Assembly: GCA_016209905.1 (NCBI GenBank)
Contig: JACQVG010000210.1
Span: 1-33,584 of the forward strand
DNA length: 33,584 nucleotides
DNA from: Gemmatimonadota bacterium
Lineage (GTDB): Bacteria; Gemmatimonadota; Gemmatimonadetes; Gemmatimonadales; JACORV01
Direction: 5' to 3'
The notes under the pieces are model-generated. The model did no database searches. It saw only the letters and a list, made by a program, of their open reading frames with translations, and was not told where the DNA came from. The first letter of the stretch is position 1. Each line of letters opens with the position of its first letter. Shown here one piece after another: positions 7,277-15,766 of this stretch. Made by a program: the position numbers and the translations under genes.

Positions 7277-10240
7277 CTAGGCGGCGCCCTCCACGCGCAC
7301 CGCGCAGCACTTGAATTCGGGGATCTTCGCGTACGGGTCCAGGGCGGGGTTAGTCAGCAGGTTGGCCGCCGCCTCTCGGAAGTGGAAGGGCAGGAACAGC
7401 TGGCGGCGCTGCACCCGGTCCGAGATGCGGGCGGCGATCAGGATCGCGTTGCGCCGGGAGACGAGTCGCACCGGGTCCCCGTCAAAGACCCCCAGCTCGG
7501 CCGCGTCGGCAGGGTTGAGCTCCACCGTCGGCACCGGTTCACGAGCATCGAGCCCCTTGGCACGCCGCGTCATGGTGCCCGTGTGCCAGTGATAGAGCTG
7601 GCGCCCCGTGTTCATCATGAACGGGTACTGGTCGTTCGGCAGCTCGGAGGGAGGCAGATACTCCACCGGCACCATCGTGCCGCGGCCGTCCCCGGTCGGG
7701 AATCGGTCGGCGAAGAGGAACGCCGCCCCGCCGCTCTCCCGGTCCGGCACGGGGTACTGAAGTCCCGCCATGTCGAGCCGCTCGTACGTCACGCCCGCCC
7801 ACGACGGCGTCACCGCCGCGATCTCCTCCATGACCTCCCGCGGGTCCGCGAACGGCGCCGGCAAACCGGCGCGGTTCGACAGCTCGATCAGGATCTCGAG
7901 ATCGCCGCGCGCCTCGCCCGGGGGCTCGCAGGCCTTCCGGACGCGCTGGATGCGGCGCTCGGTGTTCACGAACGTCCCGTCCTTTTCCGCGTAGGACGCT
8001 CCGGGCAGCACCACGTCGGCGAGCCGCGCCGTCTCGGTGAGGAACAGGTCCTGCACGGCGAGGAACTCCAGCGCCTGGAACCAGTGCTCGGCGTGCGCCA
8101 CGTCCGGATCGGAGATGATCGGATTCTCGCCGAAGATGTACATCCCGCGAACCGGCGAGCCCTCCGCGACGACCTCCGTGACCCGCAGTCCCGGCGTCAG
8201 CGAGAGCGACTCCTCCGGGACGCGCCACGCCGTGGCGAAGCGCCGGCGCACCGCCGGGTCGGCGACGGACTGGTAATCGGTATAGAACATCGGGATCGCC
8301 CCCACGTCGGAGGCGCCCTGCACATTGTTCTGCCCGCGGATCGGTATCATGGCGGCGCCCCACCGGCCGATCATCCCGGTCGCCAGGATCAGGTTGAGGA
8401 GCGAGGCCACGATGTCCGTTCCCGCGGCGTGCTGGGTAAGGCCCATCGCCCATAGCGTGGAGCTGCGCGGCCCCCGCGCGAAGAGCTCCGCGGCCTGCGC
8501 GATGTCGGCCGCGGGCACGCCCGTGATCGTCTGAGCCCGCTGCAACGTGTACGGCTCGACGGCGGCCCGGACGGCGTCGAAACCGTGGGTCCGCCCCGCG
8601 ATGAAAGCCCGGTCGTGCAGATCCCGGGTGATGATGTGCCACAGCATGGCGTTGAAGAGCGCCACGTCGGTGCCGGGCAGGAGATGGAGGTGGATGTCGG
8701 CACGCTGGGCCAGCTCGATGCGGCGCGTGTCGGCCACGATCAGCTTGGCTCCCCTGCGCTGCGCCCGCTTCACCGCCGCGCCGAACACGGGGTGGGCCTC
8801 GGTCACGTTGGCGCCGGCGACGAAGATGACGTCCGAGACCTCCTCGACCTCCCGCATCGAGCCCGACGCCGCGGACGTATTGAGGGCGCGCTGCATCGCG
8901 GCCACCGACGACGAGTGGCATAGCCGCGTGCAGTGGTCCACGTTATTGGTGTTGAAGCCCGCGCGAAACATCCTCTGCAGGACGTAGTTCTCCTCGTTGG
9001 TGCACTTCGCGGAGCAGAACACCGCCAGGGCGTCCGGACCCCGCTCCCGGCGGATGCGCGAGAGCTCCTGGGAGACGAGCTCCATCGCCTCGTCCCAGGT
9101 CGCCTCGCGGAACGGTTCGTACCAGGAGGCCGGCGTCGCGACGCGGTCGCGCACGTCGTCGGGGCCGCGCGGGATGTGACTGAGGCTCGCCAGCGGCTTG
9201 CCGACCGCGCGCTCCGGCGGCCGCGGCTTCGGCCGCTCGCCTTCGTCGTCGATCGAGAGCCACGGTCCGCGCCGGCGCTCCGCCGCGGGGCCCTCGTAGC
9301 GCCACCGGTCGCGCCGCTTGACCCATCCCCGCCGGATCAGCGGCGCCCTGAGTCGGTCGCGGTGCTGGGGGAAGTCGTACCCGAACCTCCCCTTGACGCA
9401 GGTGGAGCCGCTGTTCGGCGTGTCTTCCTCGATCCACGGACTGGTCACGCGCACCACGGCGTTCTCGCGCACGTGCAGGTCCACCTGGCAGCCGACGCCG
9501 CAGTACGGACACACCGACCGCACCGCCCGCTCCGGCGCCGCGACCCGCTCCTTGGGGAACCGGCGCGGCGGGAGCACTTCGTGGATGGCGCCGGTCGGGC
9601 ACACGCGCACGCATTCGCCGCACCAGGTGCACGCCGCGTGGTCAGGATCGCCGTCGCCGCCGACCACGATCTCCGCGCGCTCGCCGCGCTGCGCCACGTC
9701 CAGCACCCCGACGACCTGGAGGTCCGCGCACGCCCGCACGCAGCGGGTGCAGAGGATGCAGGTGCTCATGTCGTGCCGGATCATCGGGTCGCCCGGGCGC
9801 TCGTCGCCCGTCCGCAGCGCCAGCTCGTGGTGGCGTTCGGGGCGCAGCGGCACCGCGTACCGCCGGAGCAGTCGCTCGAACTCGTTCGGACCGCCGCCAT
9901 CGAAGCCCGCCGCGCCGACTGCCACGTCCTGGCCGTCAGGCGCGAGACGGTCCGTGGGGTAGCGCTCGAGCAGCAGGCCGAGCACGCTCCGGCGGTTGGC
10001 CACCGCCGCCGGCGTCTCGGTCTCGACGGCCATCCCCTCCTCGGCCTGCGCGGCGCACGCCGCCATGAGTTTCGGCGCGCCCGCGACGCTCACCAGGCAG
10101 AGGCGGCACGAGCCGACGACCGGCAGCCTCGGGTACCAGCACAGCGTCGGGACGTCGATGGCGAGCCCTCGCGCGGCGTCGAGGATCGTCGCGCCGTTGG
10201 GGACCGTGACGGCCCGCCCGTCGATGCTGAGCGTGATCAT
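7277..10240 (-). CDS. Formate dehydrogenase catalytic (alpha) subunit, Mo/W-bis-MGD, with N-terminal 2Fe-2S and 4Fe-4S domains (Cys-type)
   Basis: 987 aa; CWYPRLPVVGSCRLCLVSV (2Fe-2S), CILCTRCVRAC and CTWCGECVRVCPTGAI (4Fe-4S), CPYCGVGCQVDL, NNVDHCTRLCHSSS active site, IRGQNNVQGASDVG. Confidence 0.93.
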   Translation of the reverse strand: MITLSIDGRAVTVPNGATILDAARGLAIDVPTLCWYPRLPVVGSCRLCLVSVAGAPKLMAACAAQAEEGMAVETETPAAVANRRSVLGLLLERYPTDRLAPDGQDVAVGAAGFDGGGPNEFERLLRRYAVPLRPERHHELALRTGDERPGDPMIRHDMSTCILCTRCVRACADLQVVGVLDVAQRGERAEIVVGGDGDPDHAACTWCGECVRVCPTGAIHEVLPPRRFPKERVAAPERAVRSVCPYCGVGCQVDLHVRENAVVRVTSPWIEEDTPNSGSTCVKGRFGYDFPQHRDRLRAPLIRRGWVKRRDRWRYEGPAAERRRGPWLSIDDEGERPKPRPPERAVGKPLASLSHIPRGPDDVRDRVATPASWYEPFREATWDEAMELVSQELSRIRRERGPDALAVFCSAKCTNEENYVLQRMFRAGFNTNNVDHCTRLCHSSSVAAMQRALNTSAASGSMREVEEVSDVIFVAGANVTEAHPVFGAAVKRAQRRGAKLIVADTRRIELAQRADIHLHLLPGTDVALFNAMLWHIITRDLHDRAFIAGRTHGFDAVRAAVEPYTLQRAQTITGVPAADIAQAAELFARGPRSSTLWAMGLTQHAAGTDIVASLLNLILATGMIGRWGAAMIPIRGQNNVQGASDVGAIPMFYTDYQSVADPAVRRRFATAWRVPEESLSLTPGLRVTEVVAEGSPVRGMYIFGENPIISDPDVAHAEHWFQALEFLAVQDLFLTETARLADVVLPGASYAEKDGTFVNTERRIQRVRKACEPPGEARGDLEILIELSNRAGLPAPFADPREVMEEIAAVTPSWAGVTYERLDMAGLQYPVPDRESGGAAFLFADRFPTGDGRGTMVPVEYLPPSELPNDQYPFMMNTGRQLYHWHTGTMTRRAKGLDAREPVPTVELNPADAAELGVFDGDPVRLVSRRNAILIAARISDRVQRRQLFLPFHFREAAANLLTNPALDPYAKIPEFKCCAVRVEGAA

Positions 10241-10252
10241 GGTGAGAAAAAA

Positions 10253-10281
10253 ATAGTACGTCGAATCCCTGTCGAGCGCAA
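10253..10281 (-). promoter_or_regulatory. Putative sigma70-like promoter for the FDH gene
   Basis: Minus strand TTGCGC-N17-TACTAT, followed by an AT-rich run and ATG. Confidence 0.5.
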
Positions 10282-10300
10282 AACCGCGCGCCAGAAAGTA

Positions 10301-10328
10301 TTGCGCCTTCGCGCGACTGTTATATATT
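10301..10328 (+). promoter_or_regulatory. Putative sigma70-like promoter for tldD-like gene
   Basis: TTGCGC-N16-TATATT, divergent from the FDH promoter. Confidence 0.5.
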
Positions 10329-10367
10329 CGCCTCCAAGACGTTACGGCCTCCGCGGAGACGAACTGG

Positions 10368-11975
10368 TTGGCGGTATCCCGTCGAGAATTCCTCAAGCGT
10401 AGTTCGACCGCACTGGCGACCATCGGTGTCGTCACGAGTCGCGGTCACGCCGGTGCCTCCCCCGCATCACTCCCGCTGCCCCAAGCCGATGGTTCGATTC
10501 GAGAGATGGCGCTCCTGGCGCTCGACGCCGCGCGCAGCGCCGGCGCGAGCTACGCGGATGTCCGCGTGAGCGGCGTTCGCACCCAGTCGGTCGAGACGCG
10601 GGAGAACCGCGTCACGGATCTTTCGGACGGCGAGAGCTTCGGCTTCGGGATTCGCGTGCTGGTGGGTGGAGCGTGGGGCTTCGCGGCCAGTCGCGACCTG
10701 TCGCGCCCGGAGGTCCAGCGGGTCGCGCGCGCGGCGGCCCAGCAGGCCCGCGCCAACCGCCGCGCCCTGGAGCGCCCCATCGTGCTGGCCCCCGCCGACC
10801 CCGTTCCCGACGGCCGGTGGAGCAGCCCGGCGCGGATCGATCCGTTCGAGGTGCCGGTCGAGCAGAAGGTGGATCTGCTGCTTCGCGCCAACGCGGAGGC
10901 GCTGCGCGTGCGGGGCGCCCGCTTCGTCAGCTCGTCCATGGACTTCGTCAGGGACGAGCGAACCTACGCCAACACCGACGGAACCTTCACGGTCCAGACG
11001 GTGGTGCGGTCGGACCCCGCCATGACCGTGACGGCCGTGGCGCCCGACGCCTCCGACTTCCAGAGCCGCCAGTCCGACGACGTGCAGCCGATGGGCATCG
11101 GCTACGAGCACGTCGAGCAGAGCGACTTCATCGGGAACGCGCCACGGTGGGCGGAGGAAGCCGTCCAGAAGCTGAGCGCCCGGTCCGTGGACGCGGGCAG
11201 CTACGATCTGGTGCTGCACCCCACGCACCTGTGGCTGACCATCCACGAGTCCATCGGCCACCCGACCGAGCTCGACCGCGCGCTCGGCTACGAGGCCAAC
11301 TACGCCGGCACGAGCTTCCTCGCCCCGCCGCGCGACATCATCAACCGCTTCCGGTTCGGCTCCGAGATCATGAGTGTCCAGGCCGACCGGCGGCAGCCCG
11401 GCTCGCTCTCGGCGATCGGCTGGGACGACGACGGCGTACCGGCCGACGAGTGGCTCCTGATCCGGAACGGGATCGTCACGGACTACCAGACCACCCGCGA
11501 CCAGGTCGCCTGGATCTCTGATCTGACCGGTGTCCGGCGCTCCCACGGCTGCTCCTACGCGCAGACGTGGGCGGATGTCCAGTTCCAGCGGATGCCCAAC
11601 GTCTCGCTCCTGCCGGGGGAGCAGGATCTCTCGGCGGAGGACCTGATCGCCGCCACCGATCGCGGCATCTACATCCAGGGCGCCGGCGCCTACTCCATCG
11701 ATCACCAGCGCTACAACTTTCAATTCGGCGGCCAGGTCTTCCACGAGATCCACAACGGGCGGCTCGGCGCAATACTGAAGGACGTGACCTACCAGGCGCG
11801 CACGCCGGACTTCTGGAACGCCATGGACATGATCGGCGGGCGGCGCTCCTACCGGCTCGGCGGATCCTTCACCGACGGGAAAGGGCAGCCCTCGCAGTCC
11901 AACGCCGTCAGCCACGGCTGTCCGCCGGCGCGGTTCCGGAACGTCACCGTCATCAACACGGGCCGCGGTCGGTGA
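10368..11975 (+). CDS. tldD: TldD-family metallopeptidase-like protein with Tat signal peptide
   Basis: SRREFLKRSSTALATIGVVTS (twin-arginine), HESIGHPTELDRALGYEANYAGTSF (HExxGH), GGSFTDGKGQPSQSNAVSHGCPPARFRNVTV. TTG start. Confidence 0.9.
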   Translation: MAVSRREFLKRSSTALATIGVVTSRGHAGASPASLPLPQADGSIREMALLALDAARSAGASYADVRVSGVRTQSVETRENRVTDLSDGESFGFGIRVLVGGAWGFAASRDLSRPEVQRVARAAAQQARANRRALERPIVLAPADPVPDGRWSSPARIDPFEVPVEQKVDLLLRANAEALRVRGARFVSSSMDFVRDERTYANTDGTFTVQTVVRSDPAMTVTAVAPDASDFQSRQSDDVQPMGIGYEHVEQSDFIGNAPRWAEEAVQKLSARSVDAGSYDLVLHPTHLWLTIHESIGHPTELDRALGYEANYAGTSFLAPPRDIINRFRFGSEIMSVQADRRQPGSLSAIGWDDDGVPADEWLLIRNGIVTDYQTTRDQVAWISDLTGVRRSHGCSYAQTWADVQFQRMPNVSLLPGEQDLSAEDLIAATDRGIYIQGAGAYSIDHQRYNFQFGGQVFHEIHNGRLGAILKDVTYQARTPDFWNAMDMIGGRRSYRLGGSFTDGKGQPSQSNAVSHGCPPARFRNVTVINTGRGR

Positions 11976-13351
11976 GCGCGATCCTGAGCCGCGACGAGGC
12001 GAAGGCGATCACCGACAAGGTGCTCGGCTTCTCGCGCGCCGACGCCTGCCGGGTCAGCATCCTCGGCCGGGCTGCTTTCGACGAGCGGACGCTGGCGGGA
12101 CTGCATGCCAACACGCGTTTCGCCGGAAACGCGATCACCACCAGCGGCGAGTCGGTCAACGTCAGGGTCCGGGTCCGCTCGGCGTTCGGCCGGCGGAGCG
12201 CAACGCTGTCGACCAATATCCTGAGCGACGAAGGGCTGCGGCGGTCGGTCGAGACCTCGGAGCGACTCGCCCGGCTCGCTCCCGAGGACCCCGAGGCGAT
12301 GCCGGAACTCGAGCCGCAGGCGTACCGCGAGGTGCCGGGATTCTTCGAGCGCACGGCGGGGCTGGACGCGGAGCGGCGGGCCGCCGCCGTGATGCCGGTG
12401 CTTCAAGCGGCCCGGCGCGCGAGCCTCCAGTCCGCCGGGTTCCTCACGCTCAACGCGGGCTGCACCGCCGTGGCGAACTCGCGGGGACTGTTCGGCTATC
12501 ACCGCTCCACCGCCTTCTCGTACACGACGACCGTGCGGACCCCGGACGGGACGGGATCCGGCTGGGCCGGGGCGGCGCACAACGACTGGAGCCGCGCGCG
12601 GCCGCAGGAGCTTGCCCACACGGCGATCGCCAAAGCCCGCCTGTCCCAGAACCCGGTCGCCATCGAGCCGGGTCCCTATACGGTGGTGCTCGAGGCCACC
12701 GCCGTGGCCAACCTCCTCCGGCTGCTCTTGGTCTTCGCGATGGGGGCGCGGCCGGCCGACGAAGGCCGCTCCTTCTTCTCGAAGCGGGGCGGGGGGAACA
12801 AGATCGGCGAGCGCGTCGTGGACGAGCGGGTCACCCTCGTTTCCGATCCCTGGGACCCGGATCTGCTGGCCTCTCCTTTCGACGGCGAGGGGCAGCCGAG
12901 CGAGCGTGTCGCGTGGATCGAGAACGGCGTGCTGCGCAACCTCATGTACGATCGGTACTGGGCCGAGCAGCGCCAGACGCGGCCGACGGGCTTTCCCGCC
13001 GCCGTGAAGATGACCGGCGGCACGGCGATGCTCGACGACCTGATCCGCTCCACCGAGCGCGGCATTCTGGTGACCCGCTTCTGGTACATCCGCGGGCTCG
13101 ACCCGCGCACGGTTCTTTACACCGGTCTCACCCGGGACGGCACGTTCCTGATCGAGAACGGCCGAATCGCGCGCCCGGTGAAGAACCTGCGTTTCAACGA
13201 GAGCCCGGTCGCGATGCTCAACAACCTGGATTTGCTCGGCCAGCCGATGCGCGTGTCGGGCTCGGAATCCGGCGACGTCGGGGCCGCCGTGGTGGTGCCG
13301 CCGATCAAGACGCGGGAGTTCCACTTCCAGTCGGTGTCCGACGCCGTTTGA
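11972..13351 (+). CDS. TldE/PmbA-family protein, no obvious signal peptide
   Basis: 459 aa from GTG overlapping the tldD stop (GTGA); ITTSGESVNVRVRVRSAFGRR…NSRGLFGYHRSTAFSYT…FFSKRGGGNKIGERVVDERVTLVSDPWDPDL. Confidence 0.88.
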   Translation: MSAILSRDEAKAITDKVLGFSRADACRVSILGRAAFDERTLAGLHANTRFAGNAITTSGESVNVRVRVRSAFGRRSATLSTNILSDEGLRRSVETSERLARLAPEDPEAMPELEPQAYREVPGFFERTAGLDAERRAAAVMPVLQAARRASLQSAGFLTLNAGCTAVANSRGLFGYHRSTAFSYTTTVRTPDGTGSGWAGAAHNDWSRARPQELAHTAIAKARLSQNPVAIEPGPYTVVLEATAVANLLRLLLVFAMGARPADEGRSFFSKRGGGNKIGERVVDERVTLVSDPWDPDLLASPFDGEGQPSERVAWIENGVLRNLMYDRYWAEQRQTRPTGFPAAVKMTGGTAMLDDLIRSTERGILVTRFWYIRGLDPRTVLYTGLTRDGTFLIENGRIARPVKNLRFNESPVAMLNNLDLLGQPMRVSGSESGDVGAAVVVPPIKTREFHFQSVSDAV

Positions 13352-13403
13352 CCGCCGGCCACTAGGGGTCGGCGGAATGTTTCACCCTTTCCTGGAGGCC
13401 GTA

Positions 13404-13475
13404 ATGGCTGCCAAGAAGAAGAAGGCCGCGAAGAAGACGGCAAAGAAGCCCGCGGCGAAGAGGAAGAAGAAGTAA
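13404..13475 (+). CDS. 23-aa lysine/alanine-rich basic microprotein
   Basis: ATG…TAA encodes MAAKKKKAAKKTAKKPAAKRKKK; strong SD ggagg 6 nt upstream; hairpin terminator follows. Below the ORF track size cut-off. Confidence 0.7.
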   Translation: MAAKKKKAAKKTAKKPAAKRKKK

Positions 13476-13491
13476 GCTGCGGGGTTGCACA

Positions 13492-13516
13492 GGGGCCGGC
13501 GAAGGTTGCCGGCCCC
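13492..13516 (+). terminator. Perfect 9-bp GC hairpin downstream of the microprotein
   Basis: ggggccggc-gaaggtt-gccggcccc; no poly-T tract. Confidence 0.65.
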
Positions 13517-13551
13517 GCGCAGCTTTGGGCGTCCGCTCCTATATTCCCGGC

Positions 13552-15333
13552 GTGATCCTGCACGACGAGCGCCGCGAGCTCGACCTGAGCGTCGCGCCGA
13601 CCGGTGCCCGCCTCGGCCGCGATCCCGCTCTCGACCTGGCGTTCCCCGAAGAGGACAGCGTCGTGAGCGCGGTCCACGCCCGCGTGTGGCGTGAGGCCGA
13701 CGGCACCTGGTGGCTCCAAGACCTCGGCAGCACCAACGGCACCTGGCTCAACGGTCGCCGGATCACCGGCGCCGAGCGGCTGAGGTCCGGCGACCGCTTC
13801 ACGCTCGGGCAACGCGGGCCCGCGCTGCGGGCCACGCTGCCCGGGGAGCTCGCCCGCACCCAGCCCGAGCGCGGCATCGACACCTCGCAGCCCCTGCTCC
13901 GGCTCCGGCGCGTCAAAGGCGGCGAGGACCTCACCGGCGCGGGCTCGGAGATCGTCATCGGTCGCGCGGCCACGTGCACCATTCCCCTTCGCACCGTGGT
14001 GGACACGGTCGTCTCCAAGCGGCACGCCGTCGTGGAGATCGACGAGAACGGCGCAGCGACGCTCACGGACGTGGGCAGCAAGAACGGCACCTTCCTCAAC
14101 GGCACGCAGATCCACGGCCGCGCCATGCTGCGCGTTGGCGATCGGATCATGCTCGGCTGGCACGGCCCCCTGCTGGAGGTGCGCATCCTCGGGCCGGCGA
14201 TGCTGCCGGAGGGCGAGGGCGCGGCGTACCACCCCGAGCTCCAGCCCGCGAAGACCTTCGTCGGAATGGTCCAGCACGCGCAGTCGCAGGCTCGCGGCGC
14301 GACGGGCGTGCGCACCGGCGTCTTCGTTCGCGCCATGGCGCGCCAGATGGCCCGCGAGTCGTCCGTCGCGTTTCGGGTCGCCGTGCTCGGTTCCATGGTC
14401 CTGCTCCTCGGAGCCATCGCCTACGTGTATCGCTCGGCCGAGCGACAGACGGCGGCGGCGGCGGCCAGGCTCGCCACGACCGAGCGCGCCCTGACGGAGC
14501 AGGTGCGCAGCGCCACCCTGGCCCAGCAGCGCGCGCAGGAGGAGCTCACGCGGCTTCAGCGCGACTTGGCCGCCGCCCGGCGTGCCAGCGTGAGCCGCGC
14601 TGTGCTCGACAGCCTGGAGCGCCGGCTGCGCGAGGCGGAAGCGCGTGCGGCGAGCGGGACCGCGCCGGGCGCGGCGGCGGCCGCGGATTTCACCCGAGTG
14701 GCGGCAGACAACCAGCCTGCCGTGGGGTTGGTGATCGTACGGTTCCCGGACGATTCGATCATGGGAAGCGGCTTCGTCGTGACGCCTTCGGGCTACTTCA
14801 TCACCAACCGGCACGTGGTCCAGGACGCCGGCCGCGGCAGCGGCGCCGGTTCGGCGGGGCTGCGGTCGATCGAGATCATCATGGCCGACACCCGAACGCC
14901 GCTACCGGCGGATCTGGTCGCCGTCAGCACCGTCCCCGACCAGGATCTCGCGATCCTCAAGATCCGCGGCTACCGGGGCGAGGTGGTTCGGTCCATTGAC
15001 TGGCAGGGCCGGGGCATCCGCCAGGGAGCGCCCGCCGCCCTGATCGGCTTTCCAGGCGGGACGCAACTCGCCATCGATCGCAACGGCTACGTCCGCACCA
15101 CCATGTTCGCCGGGATCATCTCTAAAACGACCAGCTCCGGCAGCGAGTGGGTGCAGTTCGGCGGCACCACCTTCAGCGGCGCGTCCGGCAGCCCGATCTT
15201 CAACGCCGACGGCGAAGTCATCGCCGTGCACTTCGGAGGCCTGCGCGAGGGCCCGGGGCTCGGCTTCTCGGTGCCCGTCGACCGCGTCCGACGCTGGCTG
15301 CCGGCGGAAGCCAGGGCCGAACTCGGCCTCTAG
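13552..15333 (+). CDS. Tandem FHA-domain, transmembrane, coiled-coil, trypsin-like serine protease
   Basis: FHA motifs ARLGRDPALDLAFPEEDSVVSAVHARV…LGSTNGTWLNG and EIVIGRAATCTIPL…VVSKRHAVV…DVGSKNGTFLNG; TM VAFRVAVLGSMVLLLGAIAYVY; protease GSGFVVTPSGYFITNRHVV…DLAILKI…GASGSPIFNADGEVIAVHFGG. Start 13552 (GTG) preferred over 13525 (TTG). Confidence 0.9.
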   Translation: MILHDERRELDLSVAPTGARLGRDPALDLAFPEEDSVVSAVHARVWREADGTWWLQDLGSTNGTWLNGRRITGAERLRSGDRFTLGQRGPALRATLPGELARTQPERGIDTSQPLLRLRRVKGGEDLTGAGSEIVIGRAATCTIPLRTVVDTVVSKRHAVVEIDENGAATLTDVGSKNGTFLNGTQIHGRAMLRVGDRIMLGWHGPLLEVRILGPAMLPEGEGAAYHPELQPAKTFVGMVQHAQSQARGATGVRTGVFVRAMARQMARESSVAFRVAVLGSMVLLLGAIAYVYRSAERQTAAAAARLATTERALTEQVRSATLAQQRAQEELTRLQRDLAAARRASVSRAVLDSLERRLREAEARAASGTAPGAAAAADFTRVAADNQPAVGLVIVRFPDDSIMGSGFVVTPSGYFITNRHVVQDAGRGSGAGSAGLRSIEIIMADTRTPLPADLVAVSTVPDQDLAILKIRGYRGEVVRSIDWQGRGIRQGAPAALIGFPGGTQLAIDRNGYVRTTMFAGIISKTTSSGSEWVQFGGTTFSGASGSPIFNADGEVIAVHFGGLREGPGLGFSVPVDRVRRWLPAEARAELGL

Positions 15334-15395
15334 TGTCCCGAGTCAGAGATGCGTTGCGCACCGAGGACGTCGCGGCGCCCGGCCCGAGAACGCGA

Positions 15396-15420
15396 AAGCC
15401 CGGGAACCGTCCCCGGGCTT
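15396..15420. terminator. Perfect 9-bp hairpin terminator, possibly bidirectional
   Basis: aagcccggg-aaccgtc-cccgggctt between the convergent FHA-protease gene and the 52-aa ORF. Confidence 0.7.
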
Positions 15421-15449
15421 CCGGCGCGTTGCCGACCGCGGAGGGCCGC

Positions 15450-15608
15450 TCAGTGTTCGCGGCGCTCTGCCTCGTCGGTCTCCTCCTGGTTCGCCCAGAA
15501 GTACATCCGAATCCTGGGCGGCCGATGATTCTCGCCGCCGTCCTGAACGACCAGGCCGACGGGTTCCTCGTGAACGACGTGATCGATGATCGCGCTCGCC
15601 GTCGCCAT
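15450..15608 (-). CDS. 52-aa small acidic hypothetical protein
   Basis: MATASAIIDHVVHEEPVGLVVQDGGENHRPPRIRMYFWANQEETDEAERREH*; protein-like composition, GGTGAG SD-like upstream, terminator downstream. Not in the ORF track. Confidence 0.55.
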   Translation of the reverse strand: MATASAIIDHVVHEEPVGLVVQDGGENHRPPRIRMYFWANQEETDEAERREH

Positions 15609-15766
15609 GGTCAGCTCTCACCGCTGAAGGAATCGCGCCCGCCGCCTCTCGGTCGGGCCCGCTTCCTCCTGCTTCGCAGTAACCGTGCCCGGCGCAGCTT
15701 CCGTGCAAGACTATATCTAGTAAAGCGTTACAGCGGTTCGTGAGGCAGCGCGCCCGACCGCCCGTG

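Noticed and set aside
8933-10402. 489-aa + strand ORF antisense to FDH
   Set aside because: Low-complexity Arg/Ala/His-rich translation opposite a well-supported gene; high-GC artefact.
10467-11915. 482-aa minus ORF antisense to tldD
   Set aside because: No family motifs; shadow ORF of a GC-rich coding region.
11849-14814. Minus-strand ORFs 11849..13324 and 13117..14814
   Set aside because: Antisense to TldE and FHA-protease genes, no recognisable domains.
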